Positions 26,140 to 35,112 of a stretch of 64,000 nt of DNA are shown piece after piece (position 1 is the stretch's first letter; the number at the start of each line of letters is the position of its first letter). Source of the stretch: Verrucomicrobiales bacterium (GTDB taxonomy: Bacteria > Verrucomicrobiota > Verrucomicrobiia > Limisphaerales > CAIMTB01); contig JAEUHG010000134.1 of assembly GCA_016795425.1 (NCBI GenBank), positions 1 through 64,000 on the forward strand. The letters run 5' to 3'. The notes under the pieces are model-generated. The model searched no databases. It worked only from the letters and a program-made list of their open reading frames with translations, and was not told the DNA's origin. Both the position numbers and the translations under genes were made by a program.

Positions 26140-28799
26140 TCGAAGGATTCCGTCTTCCGGACGGGCACCGTGACGCCGTCCTTCGGCGGCGTGGTCAGAG
26201 TGGACAGGAAGGTGAGAATGTCTTCGAGGTCCTGTTCCTTCAATAACACACCCAGCGGAGGCATCGGCGAGATGGTGAGTCCCTCGAATCCTTTCGCAAA
26301 CCGGGCGTTGGGCTCCATCAGGCTCTCCAGGATGTACGCCCGGTCGCCTCGAACGGCGATCCCGTCCAGGATAGGTCCGACGTCACCGCCCTTTCCGTTT
26401 ACCTGATGGCATGCCGCGCACGCCGCGGTGGGGCTGTTAAAGAACAGATCCTCGCCGCGCTTCGCATCGCCTGCCGTCAATTTCACCTCGTTCTGCCCTG
26501 CACCCGCCACCTTATGAATGCGTCCGAGGAGCGTGATGGTGTCGTTCAAGAAGGGATCGCTCTGGTTCACGGCAACGCGGGACAACTGGGCAACAACCGT
26601 CTGAATCTCCGGGATGGTTGGGAACTCCAGCAACTTCACCAGGGCCGACTGGCGGGTAATCAAGTCAGGATCCTGGATCACCGGGCTGCTGAAGAACAAC
26701 TGCCGTCCCGCTTCATTCGCTGGCAACGCCCGGATGGCATTGCGGCGGAGGGCGGCATCCTTGTTCTGCAGCGCCGACTGGTGCGTATCCCGATCGAGGA
26801 CGCCCAGGCCCTCCAGCGCCCAGAGCGCGTGTATCGCACCTTTGCCACCGGCGGCCGACCTCACGCGCTTCCTCAGCGAGGAGGCCGCCTGGGTCATCCG
26901 ACCATCAACGAGCAGACGCTGGGCGGTGAGGCTCCAGAACTGGTTGCCACTGTCCAGCGCCGACACCAGGTCAACAGGCCCGGCTTTCGCCAGGGATCCG
27001 AGAGGGCTCCCCGGACCGTCCTTCCACACGACCCGATAGATTCGTCCGTGAGTTTGGTCGCGCAGATCGTTCTCCGTCCGGTAGGCCCCACCCGGCCCGG
27101 TCGTGGCCTGGATCCCGGCGGACGCGAGGTTCGGTGTGGGATTGTGCTGGATGACGAAGCTGTAGAAATCGATCACCCAAATGGCACCGTCGGGCCCCAC
27201 ATCCGCGAAGATCGGCGACATCCATTCGTCGGTGCTGGCGAGTAGGTTGAAACCATCGGTTGCCTGGTAGCCGGCCCCGTCCGGCTGGATATCCATGATG
27301 CCGATCAGCTTGGCTGTCGGTTCGGTGACCAGGGCTTTGCCCTGCAACCTCGGAGGCAAAGCATCACTGACCATGAACGCGTGCCCGGAGGCGGCGGTGT
27401 AGCCTCCAAAATTGTCCACCATGCGGACATTCGGCGTGTTGGGATGCATCCGCAGGCCGGGAGCCAACGACTTGGCGGACGGCAGCCGGCGGACGTTCGC
27501 CGGTGTCGTATCGACGGAATTGTCGGGGCCGAGTCGATAGCCAGGACGAAATCCACCGCCCCCCCGACGTCCAAAGCCGGGTTGCGTCGGATTCAGAAGG
27601 TGGGCCGGAAGGTAGCCGTAGAAAGTTGGATTGCCGTTGGCCGTCGAACCGAAAGTGTCGCCGTGGGCGTTCTGACCGAATCCCCAGGTGTTGTTGTTGA
27701 ATTGGTGGAGAAATTCCAGGGCCGATCCGTCCGCCTTGAAGCGAAAGACCCCTTGGCCAAACTGGAGGTCTTTCCCTGCCACGGTTCCACGAAAATTGGA
27801 GTACCCCACCGCGCCGTACAGCCAGTTGTCGAAACCTCGGCCCAGGCTGCTCTGCATGGCGTGCGAGTCGGCGGTTCCCCAGCCGGGAAGCAGGGGCTGG
27901 CGCACATCCGCGCGATCATCCCCGTCGGTGTCCTTGAGGAAAAGCATGTGGCGGGCTTCGGCAACGAGAATGCCGCCGTTAGCGAACACCAGCGATGTCG
28001 CAAGGTTCAGTCCTTCGGCGAACGTGACAAACTTGTCAGCCTGCCCATCGCCGTCGGTATCTTCGCAGATCTTGATGGTGGCCTTTCCCAATTCGCCCTC
28101 ATTCACGAGGCCATGAGGATAGTCGCGCGCCTCCACCACCCAGGCACGACCTCGCTCGTCCCAAGCGACCCAGATCGGCTTCGTCACGTCGGGTTCGGAC
28201 GCGAAAAGCCGAAGCTCAAAGTCCGCCGGGACCTGCGTGTATCGCATGCTGTCCCGGGGCGACAAGGGCGCCTGGTATTGAATCGCCGCCGGCCGACGCT
28301 CGTAGTTGGGCACGTCCCCGGGCTGGCGTTGCAGCGCGGGACGCGCCGCCAGGGAAGCCTGCCACGCGACCTTGGTCTCCGGATGCACCGCCGCCAGCAC
28401 CGCTTCACGCAGGACCGCGTCGGGTGGCCGACGATTGTCCGAATAGGGGATCCATCCGCGGCCCTGCTTCTTGAAATCCTCCAACCATCGCTGCCGATCT
28501 GTGCCCAACTCAGAAGGACTGATCCCCTGCACGACCGCGTCAAAGTGGCTGAGGTAGGCCGTTGTGAGTTGGGTGGGATCCTTCAGATAATCGAAATAAA
28601 TCGCCTCGGGTGCCAGGGTCTGTCCCGGCAAATAGACATAGTTCGTCCGCGAACCGCCACCTCCGAGACCGGCAGCACCGGCTTCGACGCTGCCAAGATA
28701 GAGCACTCGCAAAGGACGGTCGGGAGCGTCGGCGGCGGACGCATGGAGTGCCACCGAAGCGACCGCGATCCATACCGGGATCGATCCAGAAATCTTCAT
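26136..28799 (-). CDS. PVC-type heme-binding dehydrogenase-like protein
   Basis: The 887-residue exported protein has a signal peptide (1-23). A ThuA-like segment (about 30-140) comes first, then a beta-propeller 'membrane-bound dehydrogenase' domain (about 190-600; FELRLFASEPDVTKPIWVAW, WVVEARDYPHGL), a helical HEAT-like region (about 640-760) and a C-terminal cytochrome c domain with CAACH at 794-798. This is a domain order found almost only in Planctomycetota, Verrucomicrobiota and relatives. Such proteins are thought to oxidise sugars or polyols in the periplasm, with electrons leaving through the c-type heme; this is not proved for most. Its place between esterases in a xylan-type operon suggests a pentose-derived substrate. 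It starts three bases after the upstream gene ends. Confidence 0.93.
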   Translation of the reverse strand: MKISGSIPVWIAVASVALHASAADAPDRPLRVLYLGSVEAGAAGLGGGGSRTNYVYLPGQTLAPEAIYFDYLKDPTQLTTAYLSHFDAVVQGISPSELGTDRQRWLEDFKKQGRGWIPYSDNRRPPDAVLREAVLAAVHPETKVAWQASLAARPALQRQPGDVPNYERRPAAIQYQAPLSPRDSMRYTQVPADFELRLFASEPDVTKPIWVAWDERGRAWVVEARDYPHGLVNEGELGKATIKICEDTDGDGQADKFVTFAEGLNLATSLVFANGGILVAEARHMLFLKDTDGDDRADVRQPLLPGWGTADSHAMQSSLGRGFDNWLYGAVGYSNFRGTVAGKDLQFGQGVFRFKADGSALEFLHQFNNNTWGFGQNAHGDTFGSTANGNPTFYGYLPAHLLNPTQPGFGRRGGGGFRPGYRLGPDNSVDTTPANVRRLPSAKSLAPGLRMHPNTPNVRMVDNFGGYTAASGHAFMVSDALPPRLQGKALVTEPTAKLIGIMDIQPDGAGYQATDGFNLLASTDEWMSPIFADVGPDGAIWVIDFYSFVIQHNPTPNLASAGIQATTGPGGAYRTENDLRDQTHGRIYRVVWKDGPGSPLGSLAKAGPVDLVSALDSGNQFWSLTAQRLLVDGRMTQAASSLRKRVRSAAGGKGAIHALWALEGLGVLDRDTHQSALQNKDAALRRNAIRALPANEAGRQLFFSSPVIQDPDLITRQSALVKLLEFPTIPEIQTVVAQLSRVAVNQSDPFLNDTITLLGRIHKVAGAGQNEVKLTAGDAKRGEDLFFNSPTAACAACHQVNGKGGDVGPILDGIAVRGDRAYILESLMEPNARFAKGFEGLTISPMPPLGVLLKEQDLEDILTFLSTLTTPPKDGVTVPVRKTESFE

Positions 28800-28802
28800 G
28801 AG

Positions 28803-30380
28803 TTACCGGGCGGTCGGCTGAAAAGCCTTTTGGCTAAAGTGGTAGAGCGCCTTCTTCCAGTGGTTGAAATCATGGGCGTGTTCGTCCACATGCCAGATAT
28901 GCGGCACCTGGTGCTCTTTCAAGTAGCCGTGCACTCCTTGGCTGATCCGGATCAGGCCGTCCTTGTTGCCGCATGACAGGTAGAGCAATCGCAATTGATC
29001 GGACGCCGCCTTGGGGTCCGGCACCAACTCCGCGGCCGGCTTGGTGTTGGGAGCGGAGGAGAATCCTCCCACCCAGGCGAAGGTGCCGAGATTACCCAAG
29101 CCAAAGTTGAGCGATTGTCCGCCACCCATGGACAAACCGGCCAGTGCCCGGCTGCCCCGATCCTTGATCACCGAGTACTTTGTTTCGATGAATGGGATAA
29201 GACTGCCCAGCAGGTCCTGGTCGAAACGGCCAAACGCCGGGGCGGTCGCCATCGGATTGGACCCGGCCCGATCGTCTGCCTGCGCACGACCATTAGGCAT
29301 GACGATAATCATCGGCACAGCCTTTCGATCGGCGATCAGGTTATCGAGGATGACCTCAGGACGGCCGCCGCGACGCCACTCCTCCTCATCGCCTCCAATT
29401 CCATGCAGGAGGTACAGAACGGGGTATTTCGTCTCCGGAGAGTATCCCGGTGGCGTGTAGACGATTGCCTTGCGCCGAGTGCCCACCGACTTGGAGTCGT
29501 ATTCGACCATCTCGAGTTTGCCGTGCGGCACACCCTCTCGTACCTGGTCAAAGCCCTCCGGCACCGGAGGAAACGCTGGTTTGTCGTCGTCGTTGAGCAC
29601 GATCGGCCCGCCGAATCCACCACGCCGGCCGGGTGGATTCTCTCCCGCCCGGGCATTGCCGGTCGCGGCAGAACCAGGCGCAACCGCTGCCACGCGCGTG
29701 GCCTCGAACTCCTGGGTCGCGAAGTCGCCGACCTTGCGGGTGAAGCGGATGCTGGGTTCGCTCAATTTGCCGGTGTACTCGATCCGGATCTCGTTATTCT
29801 GGATGGTTCGCATTTCGACGAAGGTGACCGTGTCGCCAACGACTTTGGCCTCGGTGAATTCCACGTCGCGCTTCTGGTCGTTGGCCTCAGCCTTGGCCTT
29901 GGCGATCAACGTCCCGTCCTTAACCTGAAAATCGAAAAGATACTTCTGGCGTCCGATCTGGGAGTCGAATTCCCCTTGCCATTGACCTGACACGCCGGCC
30001 GCCGCTGTCTTCTCCCGTCGAGCGACGAGTTCCTCGGTGGCGAACTGCCCCACCTGCCGGGTGAACTTGATCTCATCGCCGGCGAGCTTGCCGGTGTACC
30101 GGATGATCACCTCGTTCCCCTGGAACTCGAACTTCTCCACAAAGGTGATCGTCTCACCGTTCAACCGGCCGTCCGTGATGTCGACCGTGCGCCGGTTGGC
30201 GCCATCGATGTCGCCGGTGGCCTTGCCCGTGACCTTTTCGCCGTCGGCCTTCAATTCATAGACGTAGGACTGCTTGCCGACCTGGGTGTCGAAGACCGCC
30301 TTCCATTGGCCGGTGAGATCAGCGGCGTGGAGGGTGGCGGAGCAAGCGAGGATCGCCAGGAGGTTGAGATGCCGTTTCAT
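28803..30380 (-). CDS. Secreted CE1-type esterase with duplicated N-terminal beta domain
   Basis: The 525-residue protein starts with a signal peptide (1-19). Two tandem copies of an about 105-residue beta domain follow. Copy one begins LTGQWKAVFDTQVGKQSYVY and ends FTRQVGQFATEELVARR; copy two begins VSGQWQGEFDSQIGRQKYLF and ends FTRKVGDFATQEFEATR. A Gly/Arg/Pro linker (about 235-260) leads to an esterase D domain (270-520) with Ser417 in AGLSMGGGQS and a catalytic His near 500 (DEHAHDFNHW). The domain is of the acetyl-xylan/feruloyl esterase type. The duplicated N-terminal module, a lipocalin-like sheet, may bind substrate. It is the second gene of the operon-like cluster, 52 bases after the first. 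Confidence 0.92.
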   Translation of the reverse strand: MKRHLNLLAILACSATLHAADLTGQWKAVFDTQVGKQSYVYELKADGEKVTGKATGDIDGANRRTVDITDGRLNGETITFVEKFEFQGNEVIIRYTGKLAGDEIKFTRQVGQFATEELVARREKTAAAGVSGQWQGEFDSQIGRQKYLFDFQVKDGTLIAKAKAEANDQKRDVEFTEAKVVGDTVTFVEMRTIQNNEIRIEYTGKLSEPSIRFTRKVGDFATQEFEATRVAAVAPGSAATGNARAGENPPGRRGGFGGPIVLNDDDKPAFPPVPEGFDQVREGVPHGKLEMVEYDSKSVGTRRKAIVYTPPGYSPETKYPVLYLLHGIGGDEEEWRRGGRPEVILDNLIADRKAVPMIIVMPNGRAQADDRAGSNPMATAPAFGRFDQDLLGSLIPFIETKYSVIKDRGSRALAGLSMGGGQSLNFGLGNLGTFAWVGGFSSAPNTKPAAELVPDPKAASDQLRLLYLSCGNKDGLIRISQGVHGYLKEHQVPHIWHVDEHAHDFNHWKKALYHFSQKAFQPTAR

Positions 30381-30432
30381 GACCGTGAATCAGGGTGGGT
30401 GAAGTGGATTCTCGCACGTTTTGTCGAAAGCG

Positions 30433-31557
30433 TCATTCCTTGAACAGCAAGGGCGCAAACTCGCGCAAACTGCGGCGCCAGGACTGCCACTCATGCGCCG
30501 TATCCGGAGAAACATAGAAATGGCTGTTGATGCCTGCCTGTCGAAGCGCCTCGACATTCGCCTTGGGATCGCCGCCGCGGTTCCCGCCGAGCTCACGACT
30601 TCCGTAGCTGACAAACACCAGTTTGTTCTTGGCCTTGAATGCCGCCAGATCGGTGATGTTGGTCATCGCAATGCTCCCGCCGCTGAAGAGCCCGATATGC
30701 GAAAACGTATCGAGGTTCCGCAGGGTGATGGTCTTTGTCTCCATGGCGCCCATCGAGAGGCCTGCCATCGCTCGATGAGGTTGATCGGAGAGCGTGCGAA
30801 AATGGGAGTCGACGAAAGGAATCACCTCCTGGATCAGCACGGTCTCGAAGGGCCGGATGTCGAAGTCCCGAAGTCCCCCCATGCGGGTTTCGTTCGTCAT
30901 ACCGTAAATCATGACGATGATGAAGGGCCTGGCTTTGTTCGCCGCGATCAGATTGTCCATGATCTCACGGGCGCGTCCCTGGGCTCCCCACCCGTATTCG
31001 TTCTCGCCCCAGCCGTGCTGGAGATAAAGCACCGGATACCGCTGGTCCGAATTCTGGTCGTACCCAGGGGGCGTATAGATGAACGCGCGGCGCATGGAAT
31101 CGGTGCTCTTCGAATAGATGAAGACCTCCCGCAGTTGCCCTTGAGGCACGTTCTTCAGCGCGTAGAAATCCTGGTCGTGCGCGGGGATTTCGACGGCGCT
31201 GCCCCAACGCTGCGCCCCGAAGTACATGAGGCTATTGGGATCCGGAACCTCGGCCCCGTTCATCTTCAATAAGTAGTAATGAAATCCCTCATCCAAGGGC
31301 CGTGTGTAGCCATACCAGGCGCCATCCTCGCCCTTCTCAAAGACGCTGCTGTCCCGGAACGTCACGCCCACGTTCGTCGCCCCGGGCGCCACAATGCGGA
31401 ATTTCACCCGCCGCTCCGAGTTCACCTTCGGGTATTCCTTGCCAGGTTGGTTGGACGTTGCCGGCTTCCAGTCGTCGGCGGGCAGGTTGGTCTGGCCACA
31501 GCAAAGCCGCGCCGTCAGGAAAGATCCGATCAAGATCGGGAGTATACCGGGTTTCAT
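30433..31557 (-). CDS. Secreted CE1-type esterase
   Basis: The 374-residue enzyme has a signal peptide (1-21; LCCGQ could also be a lipidation site, though the box is weak) and an early-set/CBM48-like beta-sandwich at about 45-125 (VKFRIVAPGATNVGVTFRD). An esterase domain follows, with Ser268 in AGLSMGAMET and His near 355 in DTAHEWQSW. It resembles the other two CE1-type genes in the cluster, so three related secreted esterases with different binding modules are made together. I use the ATG at 31557; another ATG at 31593 would add 12 polar residues before the signal. It is the first gene of the minus-strand cluster and divergent from the SGNH hydrolase, 220 bases away. Confidence 0.92.
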   Translation of the reverse strand: MKPGILPILIGSFLTARLCCGQTNLPADDWKPATSNQPGKEYPKVNSERRVKFRIVAPGATNVGVTFRDSSVFEKGEDGAWYGYTRPLDEGFHYYLLKMNGAEVPDPNSLMYFGAQRWGSAVEIPAHDQDFYALKNVPQGQLREVFIYSKSTDSMRRAFIYTPPGYDQNSDQRYPVLYLQHGWGENEYGWGAQGRAREIMDNLIAANKARPFIIVMIYGMTNETRMGGLRDFDIRPFETVLIQEVIPFVDSHFRTLSDQPHRAMAGLSMGAMETKTITLRNLDTFSHIGLFSGGSIAMTNITDLAAFKAKNKLVFVSYGSRELGGNRGGDPKANVEALRQAGINSHFYVSPDTAHEWQSWRRSLREFAPLLFKE

Positions 31558-31777
31558 GGACGATTCGGAAAGGCGATTGGGAGGCGTTGCCATTACTTCC
31601 GGCCATCCTCGTCTTTTGGACAAGGAAACTTGCGCTGGGCACCGTCCTGCGGATTTGCGGAGGGATACCGCCGATTCGCCCGGTACTCGCAAGCCGAACC
31701 CGAGACTCCTCTCGCGGCAGGAGGCAGCCGTTGAGCCTGCGCTTGTGTCGGAACGCTCCCCTGGCACACGCTGCCTT

Positions 31778-33091
31778 ATGTCCCTCTTGCGCTGGTTGGT
31801 CCTGGTCCTGGCTTATGCCGCCGCCCTGCGTTGCCGGGGTGTGGATTTTGCGCTCCGCGATGGCGATCGGGTCGTCTTCCTTGGCGACAGCATCACCGAG
31901 CAACGTCTTTACACAACCTACGTGGAGGCCTACGCCCTCACCCGATACCCCGCCTGGCGACTCTCCTTCCGCAACGTCGGCTGGGGCGGTGACACATCGT
32001 GGCTGCGCCAACGCGCGCACCCTGACGAAGGCCAGCTCTTCGCCGCGGAAGGCCCGACACTGGATGCCATGGTGGAGAAATCTGTCGGTCGAGGCTTGGG
32101 CCGCGACGTCCTGCCGCTAAAGCCGACCTTCGTCACCGTGAAGTTCGGGATGAACGATCATTCCTACCAAGCCTTTCGCCCCGACATCTTCCGCGCCTAC
32201 AGTCGCAGCCAGTCCGAGATCGCGAAGGTACTCAAAGGAGCCGGAGCCAGAGTCGCCTTCCTGACCCCGCAACCGATCGAGGACAAACGTCCGGACCCGG
32301 ACAACGACGCGCGCAACCTGTCGCTGCGTCAGTTCTCCGACGGCCTCAAGGAGGTGGCGGACCGTTCCGAAGCGGCATTCGTCGATCAGTTTGCGCCCTA
32401 TATGAACCTGATGCTCGCGGCTCGGGCGCATGACCCCAAGGCCGTGATTGGGGGCGGCGATGCCGTGCATCCCGGGCCCGCTGGACAGACCATCATGGCT
32501 TGGTCGGTGCTCAAGGGCCTGGGCGCCACGCCCGCGGTGTCCAAAGCCGATATTCAAATCCCCACAAAAGGCGCCAACACGGAGTCCTGCCGCATCGACA
32601 ACCTCTCGGTCACCGAACACGGGTTGGCCTTCGACCGACTCGATGACGCTTTACCTATGCCGATCGATGCGAGGGCGGAGGGCGCGTTGAAGCTGGCGCC
32701 GATCCTCGATGAACTCAGCCGGTATGGGTTGCGCGTCACGGGTTTGCCAGAAGGCACCTATGAAGTCTCCGTCGACGGTGAATCCATCGCCAGGCTGGAC
32801 AGTTCCCAACTTGCCCAGGGCATCAACCTATCCCAATTCGGTGGACCCGTGACCCAGCAAGCGCGGGAGGTTTTGGCGTTGGTATTTAGGAAGAACGACC
32901 GCTACTTCGACCGTTGGCGGAATGTGCAACTGTACTCACCACCTGGCTGGGCGAAGGGCCCTGAGATCGAGACCCGCCGGGAAGCCGAACTGAAGCGGAT
33001 CGACGACGAGATTCGGGAACTCGAGTCTCAAATCGATGCGAAGCGCAAGCCGCGCCAACGCCACTTCGAGATAAAGCGAGTGGTATCCTGA
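31778..33091 (+). CDS. Secreted SGNH/GDSL hydrolase
   Basis: The 437-residue protein has a signal peptide (1-21) and the four SGNH blocks: Ser38 in FLGDSITEQ, Gly in NVGWGGDTSW, Asn in KFGMNDHSY, and Asp/His in GGDAVHPGPAG. These esterases remove acetyl or other acyl groups from polysaccharides or small esters. A beta-rich region follows (about 260-380). The last 50 residues are a charged helix (IETRREAELKRIDDEIRELE), likely a coiled coil and an unusual tail for the family. The ATG at 31778 leads directly into the signal peptide. Divergent from the xylan-type operon, it may share the regulatory region between them, which supports a role in hemicellulose deacetylation. Confidence 0.9.
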   Translation: MSLLRWLVLVLAYAAALRCRGVDFALRDGDRVVFLGDSITEQRLYTTYVEAYALTRYPAWRLSFRNVGWGGDTSWLRQRAHPDEGQLFAAEGPTLDAMVEKSVGRGLGRDVLPLKPTFVTVKFGMNDHSYQAFRPDIFRAYSRSQSEIAKVLKGAGARVAFLTPQPIEDKRPDPDNDARNLSLRQFSDGLKEVADRSEAAFVDQFAPYMNLMLAARAHDPKAVIGGGDAVHPGPAGQTIMAWSVLKGLGATPAVSKADIQIPTKGANTESCRIDNLSVTEHGLAFDRLDDALPMPIDARAEGALKLAPILDELSRYGLRVTGLPEGTYEVSVDGESIARLDSSQLAQGINLSQFGGPVTQQAREVLALVFRKNDRYFDRWRNVQLYSPPGWAKGPEIETRREAELKRIDDEIRELESQIDAKRKPRQRHFEIKRVVS

Positions 33092-33286
33092 CCCACCTCT
33101 ATGTGGAAGGATCTGAGGAACGGGAGTCCTTGGGCCCGGACGGCCAGAGAAAAAGGGGCGCCTTGAGGCGGGAGGATGTGATGAAGGTCCTGGCTCGCCA
33201 AGGGCGGCTGTCTTGCCTGAGGGACCTGCGGTTACGGGTCTTCAACTGAAGCCGAACAAGGTCGATCGATCGCCGCTGATCCCTCG

Positions 33287-34057
33287 CTAATTTTTTAAGC
33301 GGCCTGCGGCCCAAAGAACCCCGCGACTCACGTAATCGAGAAAGACCGGGTCCGAAAACGTGTCGTCGGAATGGCCATAGGTCGTGCCGAAGACACGCCC
33401 CTTGCCGTAGCGATGGGTCCAGATCACCGGATATTCTTTGCCGTCCCGCTCGCTTCTGGAGACCGCCAGGGCCTTCGCATTCGGCCACAGCTTTTCAATG
33501 ATGTAGAGTTCATCCATGGGTGTGATCCACCCGTCGGGGATGTCGCGAACCAACGGATGGGTGGGATCAACCTTTCGAACCGGGTACCGGCTCATGTGGT
33601 CATGGCGACGGCTGGTGACCCCAAGGAATTCCCGCCAATCATCGATGTCGGTGGCGCGATAGGTGTGCATGGCGCAGTGGATGACCACCGCAGGCGCGCC
33701 CGCCGCATGTGCCGCGGTAATACGGCGGATGTAATCAGGTCGGGTCGTGTCGGCAAAACACTCGTTGTGAATCACCACGTCGTATCCCCGGCTCCAATCC
33801 GTCCGATCGTACAGGCTGATTTCCGCCCGGGTTCCCGTACCGCCCTGGTTGATGATGGTCCATTCCACACCCGCGTGACGCTGGACGGCGTTGGTCAGCT
33901 GCGCGGTCTGGTAAGGGTAATTATGGCAGCAGCCGCCGGTGACCAGCAGGACCTTTATCGGCTTCTTCCCCGCGGACCGACCGGTGCCGGTCGCACAGCC
34001 CAGGCCCGAGCCAACGATCACCAAGACAGCCAGCGCTCCGGCAAGAATCTTGAACAT
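33287..34057 (-). CDS. ThuA-like (trehalose-utilisation) domain protein, exported
   Basis: The 256-residue product has an N-terminal hydrophobic segment (AGALAVLVIVGSGLGCATG) whose Cys22 could be a lipidation site, though the lipobox lacks the usual Leu at -3. The rest is a ThuA domain, a class I glutamine-amidotransferase-like fold: VLLVTGGCCHNY, YDVVIHNECFAD, GAPAVVIHCAMHTYR and TTYGHSDDTFSDPVFL. ThuA in rhizobia is linked to trehalose/disaccharide catabolism through 3-keto sugars; the catalytic role is not settled. I start it at the ATG at 34057 because upstream codons give no protein-like sequence. It converges with the SGNH gene, 195 bases away. It may cooperate with the heme protein, which also begins with a ThuA-like segment. 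Confidence 0.85.
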   Translation of the reverse strand: MFKILAGALAVLVIVGSGLGCATGTGRSAGKKPIKVLLVTGGCCHNYPYQTAQLTNAVQRHAGVEWTIINQGGTGTRAEISLYDRTDWSRGYDVVIHNECFADTTRPDYIRRITAAHAAGAPAVVIHCAMHTYRATDIDDWREFLGVTSRRHDHMSRYPVRKVDPTHPLVRDIPDGWITPMDELYIIEKLWPNAKALAVSRSERDGKEYPVIWTHRYGKGRVFGTTYGHSDDTFSDPVFLDYVSRGVLWAAGRLKN

Positions 34058-34358
34058 CGGCGAACGGTAATGAGCCCCCAACCGCATCGTCAACGACCGC
34101 GAAGTGGTCTCGCCCGAGCGGGTACACCAATCACCCGGAATTCGAATTGTCGCGGCGATTCGCGTATCCGGCGCCCCGAAAAGATTCGGATTTGGTGGTT
34201 GCACCGGCGCCCCCCGACCCTCAGCTTGCGCCCGTTAGTCCGGTAGCTTACCGCTCCACGGCCTGGTAGATCCTCAGGTGAACGTCGTTCATTGATGATT
34301 CGAAACCCGGTTCTCGGGAACAGTGTGGCAGAAGGTCAGTGTTTTTCCGGGTCTACGA
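34058..34358. other. Divergent intergenic region, ThuA and RRM genes
   Basis: These 301 bases hold the promoters of two divergent genes. The stretch before the RRM gene (about 34205-34358) is a likely 5' leader, since genes for cold-induced RNA-binding proteins often have long ones. I see no clear consensus promoter or a recognised thermosensor fold. Confidence 0.4.
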
Positions 34359-34718
34359 ATGATCGAAATGAACAACAAACTCTACGTCGGCAATCTCTCC
34401 TTCAATACCACCGAGAACGACCTGCACGACGCTTTCGCCGCCCACGGCACGGTCACGGAAGCGAACCTGATGGTGGACCGCGAAAGCGGCCGCCCGCGCG
34501 GATTCGGCTTCGTCACCATGAGTTCCGAGGCGGAAGCACAGGCTGCAATCACCGCCCTCAACGGCGCCCAATTGGATGGCCGTCCCTTGACGGTCAACAT
34601 CGCCAAGCCTCGTGAAGAGCGTTCCGGCGGTGGCCGCGGCTTCGGTGGCGGCGGCGGCGGCGGTGGACGTGGTTACGGCGGCGGCGGTGGCGGTGGTGGT
34701 GGCCGCGGTCGTTACTAA
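34359..34718 (+). CDS. Glycine-rich RRM RNA-binding protein
   Basis: The 119-residue protein is one RNA recognition motif followed by a Gly/Arg tail. RNP2 is LYVGNL and RNP1 is RGFGFVTM, with the loop between them and the LDGRPLTVNIAKP end as in the bacterial Rbp family. The tail (about 90-119) is RGG-like with runs of eight or more glycines. Such small RRM proteins are usually cold-induced RNA chaperones in cyanobacteria and many Gram-negative phyla. Two in-frame ATGs are close, at 34359 and 34368; the second gives the classic MNNKLYVGNL start. It is a single-gene unit. The glycine run makes the tail encoded by a repetitive GGCGGC stretch, prone to length variation. Confidence 0.95.
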   Translation: MIEMNNKLYVGNLSFNTTENDLHDAFAAHGTVTEANLMVDRESGRPRGFGFVTMSSEAEAQAAITALNGAQLDGRPLTVNIAKPREERSGGGRGFGGGGGGGGRGYGGGGGGGGGRGRY

Positions 34719-35112
34719 TTCATTCTCTCCGTCGCCCGGCGGTTCCATTCGTCGGGCTCGTACCTACTCCGCTGTTTCCGGCATTCGCATGCCGCGGACC
34801 AGCGGAGTCTGCTTTCTTGGGTCGAGGCGACTTCTCGGCCTTGGCCTGGCCTGGCGCCATCCCGATTGATTCATGCTGCAACCAGCAGCCACTACTGCTC
34901 CGCCCCCAGGACCATGGGATGTTGGCCTGCCTGACCTGCGGTTCTGCCGATCATCGGGTTCGGGGCTGAGTCGGAAAACCAACCTCAGCGAATCCGAGAA
35001 CGACCTGCGGATGGCCAGAACCGGTAACTCGAGTCGCGAACCCATCGAGATGCATCGCGATCGAGGCCACATTCGAAAGCCATCGTGTTCCCCACCCCAA
35101 CCTCAAAATCGT
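34719..35112. other. Convergent intergenic region
   Basis: These 394 bases lie between the stops of two convergent genes. A short GCCCG/CGGGC hairpin at about 34736-34760 could act in termination after the RRM gene; no T-run follows. No gene is seen. Confidence 0.4.
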
